From Mangifera indica (taxonomy: Eukaryota; Streptophyta; Magnoliopsida; Sapindales; Anacardiaceae), in assembly GCF_011075055.1 (NCBI RefSeq), contig NC_058150.1, positions 11,375,408-11,439,407 on the forward strand: a DNA stretch of 64,000 bases. The letters are read 5' to 3'. Position 1 is the stretch's first letter, and the number at the start of each line of letters is the position of its first letter. The notes beneath the pieces were generated by a model. The model worked only from the letters and a program-made list of their open reading frames with translations, was not told the origin of the DNA and did not search any database. This document shows, one piece after another, positions 1-11,542 of this stretch. The translations under genes were made by a program, and so were the position numbers.

Positions 1-1149
1 AATCTTATCAAGAAATATCCGTATTACCTCAAAATTAACCACTCAGGCAAGCCCGAAATGAAATCCTACCACAAAGAGACTTATTTGGCATCTCATTTTC
101 TTTTATATTAACGATGAGGCAATATTTAATGTTATTCACCTACTTTCATAACATCTAAAATAAAGTGGATTTGAGTTACCCTGATTTGGGTTCTATACTC
201 TATTTTGTTTGAAATCAAATTCAAATTAAAATTTTAGTTTACCTCAGGTTCAATATCAACATTAAGGCTTGTCTTGTTAAAATTTTTTTCTTTAACATTT
301 TTTTCTTTTCTTTTGTTACATTATTATTCACTTTGTGTTACCATTCATTAAATTCAAATTGAGGTTGAGCTTTGACTTGGCTAAAATTGATAATTTATTA
401 AATTAAGTGAGTCTAAGCGGAATTACAAAGAAGGTTAGTATATCTTCTCTAATCTTGTTTGAATCAATTTATTGTTCATATTATTGCAATTTGAGTGAGA
501 TTTTGTGGTTTGAATATTTAAGGTTTCGATTTTGAGCAATGCTTAAAATGTTTTGATTCTTGGTTGTTTTTGTTGAATTTCTTGAGGGGTTTTGTGTTAT
601 AGCCTATGTAGATTTGATTTATGTTGAAATTGGAGGCCAAAACGACAAATTTTTGGCTAAAAAATGCGTTTGAAGAGATCGGCAGTCCGACTATGGGAAC
701 AATGTATCCCACAGTCAGGAGAGATTGACTATTGGTTAGGGGTTAAGTTATGTTTTCAAAACATTAGAGAGCTGGCGAAGAGCGATTAGTCCACAGGGGG
801 TGTTTCTGAAATTTGCCATGTGACAATAGGGTAATGCCATGAATACCATGGGTTAGGGGGAAAATTTATTTTTTTGAAACTGCAGGGGTGTTAAGAGATT
901 AGAAAATTGCTGAGGGGGCAAGGGTAAATATTAGACCTGTTTGAAGTAGAAATTTCCTCGGGGGCTAAATTGATAATTTTCATATATAGGGTTTCTCGAC
1001 GTGCAGTTTTCGAACTTTATATCCGTTTTTTCTGTTTTAGAGTTTTTCGATATGTAGTTTTCGAATTTAACATTTGGTTTTTCGATTTTTGTGTTTTTTT
1101 GGCATATTTTACAATGAAATGACATAATTTAAGCTCAATATTTTGGTTT
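1..1149. other. AT-rich noncoding DNA left of MULE 1
   Basis: No gene is visible. Open frames here are short and have no recognisable motifs. Between about 715 and 985 there are several short G-runs (four to seven G) spaced through AT-rich DNA, unlike the surroundings. This could be the outer part of the MULE that continues to the right, but I could not find a terminal inverted repeat here matching the other side. The true left end of that element may lie here or before the window. Confidence 0.5.
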
Positions 1150-2290
1150 TTTCGTTTATAAGATATATCAATTTGTATTTTTGAATTTCAGTTTCGTTTT
1201 TTTGAATTTCATTGTTTTATGATATATTGATTCAAATTTTTCATATTTTTGAACGATTTTTTAATTGGTGACATTCTTACGTATTTCAACTTATAGAGTT
1301 CGAATTTCAATTTTGTTTTTTCGATTTTCGCCGTTTTAGGTAAATCGACTCTTTTTATAAGATTTTCTAACAATTTTTCGATTGTTCACATTCATGACAT
1401 TTCAATGTATAGAATTCAAATTTCAGTTACGTTTTTTTGAATTTCATCATTTTATGATATATTGACTTATATTTTTCAGATTTTCGAACGACTTTTTGAT
1501 TATTGACATTCTAGGATATTTCAACATTTAGAATTCGAATTTCAGTTTTGTTTTTTCAAATTTTACTGTTTTAGGATATATTGACTCGTATTTTGAAGAT
1601 TTCCAAATGATTTTTCAATCATTAACATTTTAGGGTATTTCAAAGTATAAAATTCGAATTTCAGTTCTGTTTTTTTTATTTTTGACCTTTCAGGATATAT
1701 CGACTCGTATTTTCATATTTTTGATTGATTTTTTTATTGTTAACATTCTACGGATTTCAACGTATAAAATTTGAATTTCATTTCTGTATTTTTGAATTTC
1801 ACTGTTTTAGGATATATCAACTCGTATTTTCCAGATTTTCAAATGATTTTTCTAATGTTGACATTCTAGGGTATTTCAATGTTTAGAATTCAAATTTCAG
1901 TTTCATTTTTTCAATTTGCATCCTTTCAGGATATATTGACTCATATTTTTCAGATTTTCAAACGATTTTTTTATTATTGACCTTCTAGGATATTTCAACA
2001 TTTAGAATTCAAATTTCAGTTTCGTTTATTAGAATTTCACCGTTTTAGGATATATTGACTCTTATTTTCAGGATTTTCGAACGATTTTTCTATTATTGAC
2101 ATTTTAGAGAATTTCAACATATAGAATTCAAATTTCAATTATGTTTTTTTTATTTTCACAATTTTAGAATATATGGATTCGTATTTTTTCAAATTTCTGA
2201 ACGATTTTTTTGTTATTGACATTCTATGATATTTCAATGTATAGAATTCGAATTTCAATTCTGTTTTTTTATTTTCACCGTTTTAAGATA
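1150..2290. repeat. Degenerate tandem array, unit about 119 bp, roughly 9-10 copies
   Basis: A phrase of the type CATTCTAGGATATTTCAAC followed by TAGAATTCGAATTTCAG recurs at about 1270, 1390, 1509, 1626, 1744, 1862, 1981, 2099 and 2219, a steady spacing of 117-120 bases. Each unit also holds a TTTTAGGATATATCGACTCGTATTTT-like stretch and a run of T followed by CGAATTTCA. The copies differ by scattered substitutions, so the array is old. It lies directly before the DUF1985 gene remnant and is not coding. Its position suggests a subterminal repeat array of MULE 1. Confidence 0.9.
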
Positions 2291-2459
2291 ATGAAATCTT
2301 ATTTTTTAAATTTTGTCATTTCTTTTTTGATTGTTTTCTATTTTCCATCTTTCTATTTTTTTTTCATTATTACATTTGTTTACATATTTGTTTTTTATGA
2401 ATGTCTTACAAATTTTTAAAGTTTTTGCAGGATATTTCTCGTAAAAGAAAACGTGTTGA

Positions 2460-3160
2460 AGGTGAGTTGCGAATCCTCGATGAGTCCAAACACTTCTGAG
2501 TAGAGGTTATATGTCATGCACAACACACCGCGTTATCTAGGATTACATCTACACTGACCCCGAAGCAGCTCTGACTGTTTAAGAAAACATGTTTCAGACA
2601 TCTCCTTAGTCTACCCGAAACCAAATTTTTTAGGATATTGGTTCATACATTTCTCTTAGATAGCTACATCGGCCTTCCGTCAAAGAGTTATGGTTTAGGG
2701 TTAGCAGAGTTGACGTGAGATTCAGCCCGTTTGAGTTTGCTTTGGTGATAGGGCTTTCATTTAGCTGACGATTTGTTATTTCATCATATATTCCCCGCTC
2801 CTTCAAATATAGGATCAAAGATACATATTTTCGGGGTTGTCTGAAGGTGCAGTATCATGACATTGAGCGTGTTTTTTTGGCCAGGCCATAGGGGGATGAC
2901 GACATTGACACTGTCAAGATGGCCTTGTTGTATTGTCTCCATATGGTGCTGTTAGGGAATGATCGACAAAAGAAAGTATCTGCAGAATACTCACAGTTAG
3001 TTGATCATCTAGATGGGTTTAATTCTTACCCTCGGGGCGTTGCCATGTGACAGATAACGTACGAGTCTATGTCATAGGTGAATGATAGAGTCTGCTCTGG
3101 ACAGATGCCTGAAATGTGTAAATATGACCTCTATGAATTTTTTTTCGCATTTTAGGTAAG
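2460..3160 (+). pseudogene. DUF1985 domain remnant of MULE 1 Ulp1-type gene
   Basis: Translated in shifting plus frames, this stretch gives pieces such as LTPKQL, FRHLLSLPETKF, GSKIHIFG and DTVKMALLYCLHMVLLGN. These are the layout of the plant DUF1985 domain found at the N-terminus of transposon Ulp1 proteins. The equivalent ORF in MULE 2 (58612-59034) aligns in order and confirms the call. Frameshifts and several stops break it. A donor-like site near 3154 (AGGTAAGTTT) and similar sites downstream indicate that the original gene had introns. In the family this part is thought to give binding or partner specificity; here it cannot be translated. Confidence 0.7.
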
Positions 3161-4983
3161 TTTTAGTTTATTGATTACATATGTTAATTGGCAAAAATTC
3201 GAATTAATTTATTTTAATCGTTAATAGTTATATTGCAGTATTGGATATATGAAACGTTGGACGCCTTATATGATTGGGTTGATATGATTGATATTCATGC
3301 GTCTCCACAGATGTTTAGGTGGCGTACACAGGACGTTCCTAGTTAGAGTCATATGAGCACTATTTTAAGTTATATATCTTCATGATTAGGATGATCCGAT
3401 ATGTAATCGTTAATTAATCAGTCGATTGATTCTTTAAATATTACAATTATTTTAAGTTATATATCTTCATGATCAGGATGATGTCGCATTCCTGCTTCAT
3501 CTGTCACCAATTGAGGAGGGTTAAGCTTGGTATGCGGACATCTGTGAGTACACCGGTTTGTTAGATGTTGATTCCTCTTCATCATCTTCGATGCCTCTCA
3601 AGACAGGAGATAGGGTTTCTCTAGACTCATGATATTCAGACATTTGAAAAGCTTATTTAGCCTCCTGTTGTTGAGCAACCTTTATGTCCCTCTGTAGTCC
3701 AAAGCCCACAGACCACAGACCTCCCTAGAGTTGAGGACCGTACTACCCATCCTGTCACCAAGGAGTGTCCCCCGTCAGTATCACCTAGTATTTCCACATT
3801 AGATGTTGTATTGGCGTATTGGGGTGCTGCGATTTTATATGAGATTTCCTATTTTCGCGACGATATTCTTCACAAATGACTCAATTACACAATGATGTGT
3901 CTTTTTAGGTGGCTCAATTAGAGGATTGTCTGACTTATTTGGAAGACATCGTCATGCGTACATGTCCAGCCCCAGTTAATCAGGTTGTAAAACCACATCA
4001 AATTTATTACTTATAAAAATTGTATTTTGTTATTATTCTGACAACTATATTATCTTCGTACAAGATAGACACGACGGTATCGAGATGACCTCTCCCATTG
4101 ACAGGGCAATACCATCCCATCAGCCACATGAGGTATGTATTTAATTTCAAAAATATATTTAATGTCAAATGTTGTTACTATATTATGATTTTGTTATATA
4201 TGAAATGTCACTGATCAAGTTATTATTACTATTACCTTAAAGTAGTCGCCACGAGGGGACACTGATTGGTCCTTCTATTACATCACTTGTCCAATATGAG
4301 ATATGTCACTTATCGATGGAACTCTATTTTTATGAGTGTTTTGTTATCGATTAATTCATTTTATATTCGTATAGGGTTTTCCTCATAAAGGACTCTCAGT
4401 TGAACCTCTGGTTGTTTTAGATCCTCTACTTGAGGAATGAAAATTATTGTATATATTACAATTTATATTAAATATCATTTACCATTTTGTTCTTTTCATG
4501 CATATAGGGGACCCGCATTGAGATATTATCAATCGAGGGTTCTTCTCGAACACCTTCTCCGAAAGTTGAGGTTATATTTTTTTAAGAAATGTCATTGATC
4601 GATTTGTCTGTCCAGTTATAATATTTATTTAACAATGTTTTGTCTTTTTTCAGGACGAGCGACTGTAGTTACTTGCTGATACCCCGAGCTCTAACAAAAG
4701 GACAATGGACATTAGTTCACAGAAGGAGGACTTCCAGAAAAATGTTTTCGAGGCAATCTATATTGAGGTATATCAATTATAATTAGTATCTAAATATTTA
4801 TATATATTATTCACTATGATTTTCAAAATTACAATTTTGAAAATCGTTTAGGGGCACGCATGGTAGACTTGACCATGATTCAAGATTCTCCAGTCAAACC
4901 TCCTCTGACAAACATGAAGAAGGTAACATAAATCAATTAATGCATAATTGTTACGTAGGATGAAATAATGAATTAATAGTTAT
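3161..4983 (+). other. Degenerate middle region of the MULE 1 Ulp1-type gene
   Basis: Short coding-like islands alternate with AT-rich, intron-like DNA. Examples are an Asp/Ser-rich stretch near 3565-3600 and a Pro/Ser-rich stretch near 3660-3800. These fit the low-complexity linker between DUF1985 and the Ulp1 domain in such proteins. Repeated acceptor/donor-like sequences suggest several small exons. No separate domain is recognisable. Confidence 0.45.
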
Positions 4984-6090
4984 ATGTACTTGCAGCTGAT
5001 TCATACAGCACATGGTTGGGTCGTTCGGAAGGGTCTACTCGTTTGCACCTCATATACAAATCCAATCAAAGAGAGGGTGAAACGAAAGCTCAAGACCATT
5101 TCATCCTCTGCTTCAAAGCGTGAGGAATCTTTCCTCATGTGGTACACTAGAGCTATGACTTCCGATGTGCATGATGTTTACTTCATCAGGTCGAAGTTGA
5201 AAAATAGTTTTTGGCGACTTGTGGTAGAGTTGCACAAGTGGTTGACCGACGATGTAAGTTGTCTATACTATATAATTTGGTTAAAAGTTTGTTATAATTG
5301 TCAATAACTAACACATTTGAAGTTATTTATACCATTTCAGCATATGGATTCCTTTTTGGCTATATTATGTCGGCACTAGGACAATCACTATTTGACTGTT
5401 TCACAGCATTAGACGATTGTCCACACATTCTTCGTAGGACATATTGAAATAGCCTAGAAGAGTTGGTAGACCACAGCGGATGAGGAGTTTCAGTTTTCGG
5501 GGCTCTTCACGAGGATGGTTGAGGTAGCTTATACCCTAGGGTTGTTTTACAAATCATAGGGGATGGTCGATAAGATATAGTATAGTTGTATTTTCATTAT
5601 ATTTTACATTGAATTGGTTTATAATCAACTTTAATTAGTTACTGTCTATAGGTTTATATTCCTATAAACTTCGGCTGCGCACATTAGGTGGCTGGAGTTA
5701 TAGATTTTCGTGAGTGATCGATTACAGTGTACAATTCAGAGGTATCATACTTAAGGAATATGAGGTCTCTCGAGAGGCGGATGCGATCGTACACGACATT
5801 TATACCCATATTATTAGAGGTGATGCATTTCTGGACAGCTTCTGGGCAAACTCCATAACGTGATCCCCTCATGTTACATCGAGCAATAGATGTCCTTCAA
5901 TAGGGGGAAAGATCCGGTGACTATGGCGTGTTTATGTTACATTTTTTTGAGTGTTTGGCATTGTCATAAAGTGTTGATTTTCCCCAAAAGTTGTCTACCT
6001 CTATGCGTCGACGTTTAGCATTACAATTGATTTCCACTGTATCGAGTAGATCACGGATGTATATTTAGTTAGCTTATTGTTTATTTATCG
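4984..6090 (+). pseudogene. Ulp1-type cysteine protease domain remnant (MULE 1), catalytic residues lost
   Basis: An open stretch (about 4990-5250) with the motif TNPIKERVKRKLK leads into an Ulp1 C48 peptidase fold: HMDSFLAILCR near 5341, VYIPINFG near 5655, the His region GCAH near 5680, VYNSE near 5727 and SGDYGVFMLHF near 5910. Active relatives have His-Trp, VYDS and GDCGVF. Here Trp after His is a stop (TAG), the Asp is Asn, and the nucleophile Cys is Tyr. At least six stops lie in frame. The domain family cleaves SUMO-like conjugates. This copy cannot. Confidence 0.8.
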
Positions 6091-6336
6091 TTCTTCATAT
6101 GTATATATTTATTGCATGTGCGTATGTGTACGATGTACTTTATCTGTCATTATATATGGAGATGTATTTGATTTTATTTTTTAAATAATCTTGTCACAGA
6201 AATAATTATATATGATTTGAGTGATGTTACTATCAAACATGAGATGAAATAAAGAAATACTCAAACAACTCATTCTAACAAATATGAAATGAAGAAATTA
6301 TTCACACTAAAGTTATTACATCACATGTGAATACAA

Positions 6337-6856
6337 TTACACATTTGAAACAATAATGAAAATACATCGGTTACATATCATTGAAGGACAACAATGATGA
6401 ATTATATAACCAATTAAACTAAATATAAACTTGTCAAGATCTCGACCCTTTGCCTTTTCTGGATAAATGCTACAGGGCAGAGCTCGGGACTGGTGTTGGG
6501 CTTTTACATTAGGTTTGTACATGTCTTGGTTCATGGCAACAACTACAAATCCTGAGTGTAACATTTTCTCTTTGCAAAAGACATCCATTTCTGTTGGAAA
6601 GGTGACTCAGACGACGACTATCGAGGATAAAGAGTAGAATAATTATTTCTTCTGGTGAGTGCAACCATTTTGATTGGTTTCCAAGAGGATTGACAGGTTC
6701 CTGATATATTGCACGATAGAATTCGATGCAAAAGAATGGATAAACCCATGCATTGACATTTGTGAGCCTCATGTGTCGTGTAACAGTAATGACATGATTA
6801 CACGAAATACGTGAAAGCTGAAACTTTCTACATATATAAGACATTTCACCAAAGTC
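6337..6856 (-). pseudogene. MULE 1 transposase, C-terminal SWIM zinc finger and zinc-knuckle part
   Basis: Read on the minus strand, the ORF starting at 6859 shows CRKFQLSRISCNHV, the C-x-C-x(n)-C-x-H core of a SWIM zinc finger, then a spacer with PVNPLG, then a degenerate CCHC knuckle (CSCCHEPRHVQT). The matching part of MULE 2 (62578-63171) has the same order. This is the C-terminus of the transposase whose N-terminal part lies at 16281-18380. The two were one gene until the Sirevirus inserted at 6857-6861. A stop follows the knuckle. Confidence 0.85.
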
Positions 6857-6861
6857 CATAA
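6857..6861. repeat. Target-site duplication, left copy (CATAA)
   Basis: CATAA directly precedes the TG of the left LTR. The same five bases follow the CA of the right LTR at 16276-16280. A perfect 5-bp duplication is the normal Copia integration footprint. It proves a single insertion into the MULE transposase gene. Confidence 0.95.
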
Positions 6862-8304
6862 TGTAGGATCGAATGGCCTAAGAGGGGGGGTGAATTAGGC
6901 AATTTAAAACAATCTTTACCTAATTAGAGAATTAGAACAATTTATTCAAATCAATTAATATTGCCTATTCTTAATCCAATTTGTGAGAATAACTAAAAAT
7001 ATTTCAAATAACCAACACAATCAAAATAACATAACATAAAGTATGAGTTTAAGGGAAGAGAAAATCAAACACGCGATGTATAGTGGTTCAGCTTAACCCG
7101 GCCTACGTCCACTCCTCCAAGCTTTCTCCCTTGGAGTATTCCACTAATTCTTGGTTGACTAAACCTCAACCAAGCTTTTCTTCACAACCAAAATAGCTTC
7201 CAAGGTGCTATTAACCTTTACAAATGTTAAAGCTCAATTTCTCTCACCAGAAATTTGCTAATCTCTCCAAGAGTGAACCTCACTCTTTTATAGCATGAAT
7301 TTTAGTATGAAATTGAAATATAACCTCTCTCAACAGTGTATATGAAAGTTAAAGTTTAGTACAACCCAATGCAAATGAAATTACAAAGTGTATGAGCAAG
7401 GGTTTTGATTAGAGAGAAGAGTTTGCAAGTCAATAGCTCAAAACAAATTTGCTCTCAAATATATGAAAATTTTTTGTGGCAAAAGTTCTTTTCGAACGAA
7501 ATTGATTGGGTTTATATAGGGGAAAATAAGGAAAGTTACCATTGTGCATAAAGATAGCCGTTTTAATTTTTCAGAAAACGCACAATTCGATCGACTAGAT
7601 GGAATTCGGTCAACCGGATGTGACGTGGCACTTCCGTGTAGCTTATGTGGCACTAGCCGTTAGAAAAATTCAAACCAAAATTCGGTCGATCAAATTTAAT
7701 TCGGTTGACCAAATTTCTGAAGCCAAAATACATGGCTTTTGGACAATTCGGAAGCTGATTCGGTCGGTCAAATTTGGTCGATCGAATTTTATTGCATTTT
7801 ACCCCTTAAATTTTCAAAAATCATAATTTGACCCCTAAAACTTTGAAAAGTGACAATTTAACCCATTTTTGAAAATTCTTTCAAAACCAACTTTAAGATA
7901 TGAAAATATAGTTCACAAAACTTCATCACTTTAAAAGAATTAATAAACTTTAGTGACAAACTTGGCTTAACCCAATAAGTTTGAAAAATGACATTTTAAC
8001 CCAAAATGTGAAGGATATAAAAATGAGTTTTCAAGTGAGCTATGTCATGCAAATAAATATTCTAATCAAAATGAATGCTCTAAATTACAAATATATCTAC
8101 CTAACACTTGAGTTTTTCTTCAAATCTTCAATAACTCTTCAATTGACTCTTCTCTTTCATTTCCATCTTGAAACTCCTTCAAGTGCATTAGATAAATCCT
8201 TGCAATCTAAGTTCACACTCAATTAAAATCATTAGTCAATATGTTTAGGGACATATTAGTTTGTTATCATCAAAATAAGAGCATAATGACTCATTGAGTC
8301 AACA
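6862..8304 (-). repeat. 3' LTR of the Sirevirus
   Basis: Begins TGTAGGATCG on the plus strand and ends GAGTCAACA. It is collinear with 14865-16275, apart from small indels (this copy has about 26 extra bases near 7588-7610 and lacks a 4-base repeat near 7215) and scattered substitutions. Several differences from the other LTR turn CG into TG or CA. Confidence 0.95.
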
Positions 8305-8318
8305 ATCTCTCTCTTTTT
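8305..8318 (-). other. Polypurine tract at the 3' LTR
   Basis: On the minus strand the internal region ends CAAAAAGAGAGAGAT immediately before the LTR (TGTTGACTC). This purine run is the expected plus-strand primer for reverse transcription. Confidence 0.8.
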
Positions 8319-9932
8319 GATGATGACAAACACATATGTACTTCAAGGAATTTTAAAAAATATATCAATGAATATATTTCCTTGAAGTTAAGAAACACTT
8401 GATTTTTAAAAAATTTTGCAAGAATTTGTCTTAAAAAATCAAGTTTCCTCCCCCTGAATATATGCAAATAATAATATGTTCAACATCAATATCCTTATCA
8501 AAATATCCACAATATCCACAACATATATCTTCATTAAAATATCCACATCATCAATGAAATGAAAGAAGCAATTGCCAATCAAACTTTTCTCCCCTTTTGT
8601 CATTATCAAAAAGAATAAGACAATGGATAAAATGACATAATCAAGGAGACAAAAGAATGTGAAAGCAAATGACCACCAAAATGGCCCAAAAATAATCATC
8701 AAGACATAGTGCATGAATACAATGTCTAAATAAGAATGAGCATCAAAATAAGAGCATTAACAATTCAAACAAGATAAAACATAAAAGCATGTGGAAAATC
8801 CATAGACACTAAATATCACATCCATAATCATAATCAAATGTATCCGTAATCAAATATAGAATATAACATGTATAACTTCTCCCCCTTTGTCATTATAAAA
8901 AGGAAAATAAGCAAGATATATATCCACAAGGCAAAGAAAGACTAAAATACCTTAACACATACATAGAAGATATGATTATCAAGGCTAAACCAATAAAAAA
9001 AATCCAAACAATCATAATCATCCAAGTAAGAGTACTAATGCTTAGACAATGTAAAGTGTAAGTTCATGTAAAATACACGAATATATCACATAAACTAACA
9101 AGTGCTTAACTATGCACAAACTAATCACATAAGTATCAACTTAAATAAAATGAAGCACAAGAGTAAGTTTTCAAATGGAAAATGGAGAAGAAGTATAAAT
9201 GTCATATTGAATGCAATAAAATGAGATGAAATGCACCATGGCTTCAAATGTATGTACAAGGGCAAAAATGTAAATGAACATTCTCACATTTGAAATTTGA
9301 ATACACACCCAAGTTAAAAATGGTGAGAGAAATCCAATGGTATAGTTGAAAATAAAAAAGGATAACCAAAAAAGGTATTTTAAGACAAAAACCGAATTTT
9401 GGATGAATTGGAGCAAAATTCAAATTTTTAGGGTCTAAAATCTTTAGAGATTTTGTTGAAAATTTAGGTGAACTATGATGTTTTTGAAAGATAATTTTGG
9501 TTAGAAAGTGTAGAAAAAATGTTGGGAACCAATTTGATAAAAAAAAGTTGAAGAAACATGATGTAAAAAGTGGAGAAATATTTGCCCTTATACATTGCAG
9601 AATCACTGTAGCAAACGGTCGACCGAATTTTCCAATTCGTCAGCCGAATTCTGTAAAATTCTGGTGTATATTTTATGCACTTTGTTGTCCCATATTGAGT
9701 ATAAACAAGCCAAAATGATCCAACTATGCAATTTTGACTCAATAACATAAAGTACAATGAAATTTGATGCTAAATATGAGGAAAAATTAAATCAAACACA
9801 TCAAAAATCAATACAAGAATAATTGGTACAAAGAAACTATCAAATATGGTCAAACATGAAATGATACACAAGGCATATTTGACACTTTCAATTCAACCAA
9901 AACACCACAACAATGATATTTAAGTGCAAATG
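8319..9932 (-). other. Sirevirus 3' noncoding tail with repeated polypurine motifs
   Basis: Between RNase H and the 3' LTR there are about 1.6 kb. Some Sireviruses carry an env-like gene here, but I see no ORF of that kind; open frames are short and low-complexity. At least three purine-rich motifs recur on the minus strand: near 8443-8456 (AGGGGGAGGAAA), 8584-8613 (AATGACAAAAGGGGAGAAAAG-like) and 8876-8903 (AATGACAAAGGGGGAGAAG). Two share the leader TAATGACAAA. Near 9618-9640 a GGTCGACCGAATT motif also found in the LTRs appears. Confidence 0.65.
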
Positions 9933-10655
9933 CTAATATGGTGATTCCATTATCCCAAGTTCACCTCTAAGTTTGCAAAAACGTTCTTCCCCAAGAGGTT
10001 TTGTAAAAATATCCGTAAGTTGATTTTCGGTGGATACAAAATCAAGACAAATATCACCCTTTTGAACATGATTTCGAATAAAATGATATCTAATTTCTAT
10101 ATGTTTGGTTTGAGAGTGTTGAATGAGATTTTTGGATAAGCTAATAGCACTTGTGTTGTCACACAAGATTGGAGTTTTAGATAGGCTAACTCCATAATCC
10201 CTAAGAGTTTGTTGCATCCACAAGGCTTGAGCACAACAACTACCGGCAACAATATATTCCGCTTCCGCGGTTGATAAAGCTACGGAGTTTTGTTTCCTTG
10301 AAAACCATGAAACTAATGCATGACCTAGAAAATGACAAGTACCACTAGTACTTTTTCTATCGACTTGGCTTCCGGCAAAGTCGGCATCTGAATAGCTCAC
10401 TAGGTCAAAAGACGTTTCTCTAGGATACCACAACCCCAAAAATCTAGTACCATGTAAATATTTGAAGATTCTTTTAAGGGCTTTTAAATGAGATTCCTTG
10501 GGACATGATTGGAATCGAGCACACAAGCACACACTAAACATAATATCGGGTCTACTAGTGGTTAAATATAAAATAGAGCCAATCATACCTCTATACATTT
10601 TAACATCAACATTTGGCCTACTCTCATCTTTGGTGAGCTTGATAGTTGAACTCAT
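9933..10655 (-). pseudogene. Copia RNase H domain (Sirevirus pol, 3' part)
   Basis: An open stretch of 240 codons. It contains the end of the reverse-transcriptase connection (GSILYLTTSRPDIMF) and the RNase H domain: YSDADFAGS, STAEAEY, LCDNTSA and TKHIEIRYHF. The acidic residues of the active site (D, E, D) are present. It is separated from the RT part by a stop at about 10664 where relatives read through in one polyprotein. The domain degrades the RNA strand during cDNA synthesis. It ends with a normal-looking stop 1.6 kb before the 3' LTR. Confidence 0.92.
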
Positions 10656-10664
10656 TGGTGTGCT

Positions 10665-11540
10665 TTAAGCTTTTAGTCCTTCCATGCCAAACTTCTTTAA
10701 TAAGTCCTTGATGTATGAAGATTGGTTGATGAAGATACCCTCTTTGCTTTGTTTGATATTAAGTCCAAGAAAATACTTGAGTTCTCCCATCATGCTCATT
10801 TCAAATTCTTTGCTCATGAGATTAGAGAATTCTTCACACAAAGAGACATTAGTAGATCCAAAGATGATATCATCAACATAAATTTGAACCAAAAGAATAT
10901 CAATTTCTTTTCTCTTAATAAACAATGTAGTATCTACTTTTCCAATGCAAAAGTCTTTTTCAAACAAGAATTTACTCAAACGTTCATACCATGCTCGAGG
11001 TGCTTGTTTTAAACCATAAAGAGCTTTTTGAAGTTTAAAAACATGGTTTGGGAAATCATGACTTTCAAACCCGGGAGGTTGTTCAACATAAACTTCCTCC
11101 ATAATAAATCCATTTAAGAAAGCACTTTTGACATCCATTTGATATAAAATAAAATTTTTGGAACATGCAAATGCCAAAAGCATCCTAATGGATTCTAGTC
11201 TAGCTACCGGTGCAAAAGTTTCTTCAAAATCTATTCCCTCCTCTTGGTTGTAGCCTTGAGCCACTAATCTAGCTTTATTTCTAACAACCACTCCGGATTC
11301 ATCCATTTTGTTTCTAAAAACCCATTTTGTGCCAATAACGGATTGATGATCCGGACGAGGGACTAGTTCCCAAACATTATTTCTTTCAAATTGATTTAGT
11401 TCCTCTTGCATGGCTAAAATCCAAAATTCATCATTTAATGCATCATGAAATGTTTTTGGTTCAAATTGTGAAAGAAATGCTAAATTATTACAAAGATTAA
11501 AGGATGATCTAGTTTTAACACCTTGATTTTCCTCACCAAT
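10665..11540 (-). pseudogene. Copia reverse transcriptase domain (Sirevirus pol)
   Basis: The 248-codon open stretch 10665-11411 includes [54 protein letters not shown] and the catalytic box YVDD. These are the ordered hallmarks of a Ty1/Copia reverse transcriptase. The frame extends upstream through the linker that follows integrase (to about 11540). The domain appears intact, ending at a stop after GLKA where relatives continue into RNase H. Confidence 0.93.
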
Positions 11541-11542
11541 AA

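Noticed and set aside
518..1125. Minus-strand frames of 64 codons
   Set aside because: Low-complexity, no motif, no gene-like context.
1150..2290. Array considered as a CRISPR-like repeat
   Set aside because: Units are directly tandem with diverged sequence and no unique spacers, in a plant genome.
7981..8226. 81-codon open frame also present in the other LTR (15952-16197)
   Set aside because: It starts with TTG, lies inside LTRs, and is shared only because the LTRs are copies. No domain is recognisable.
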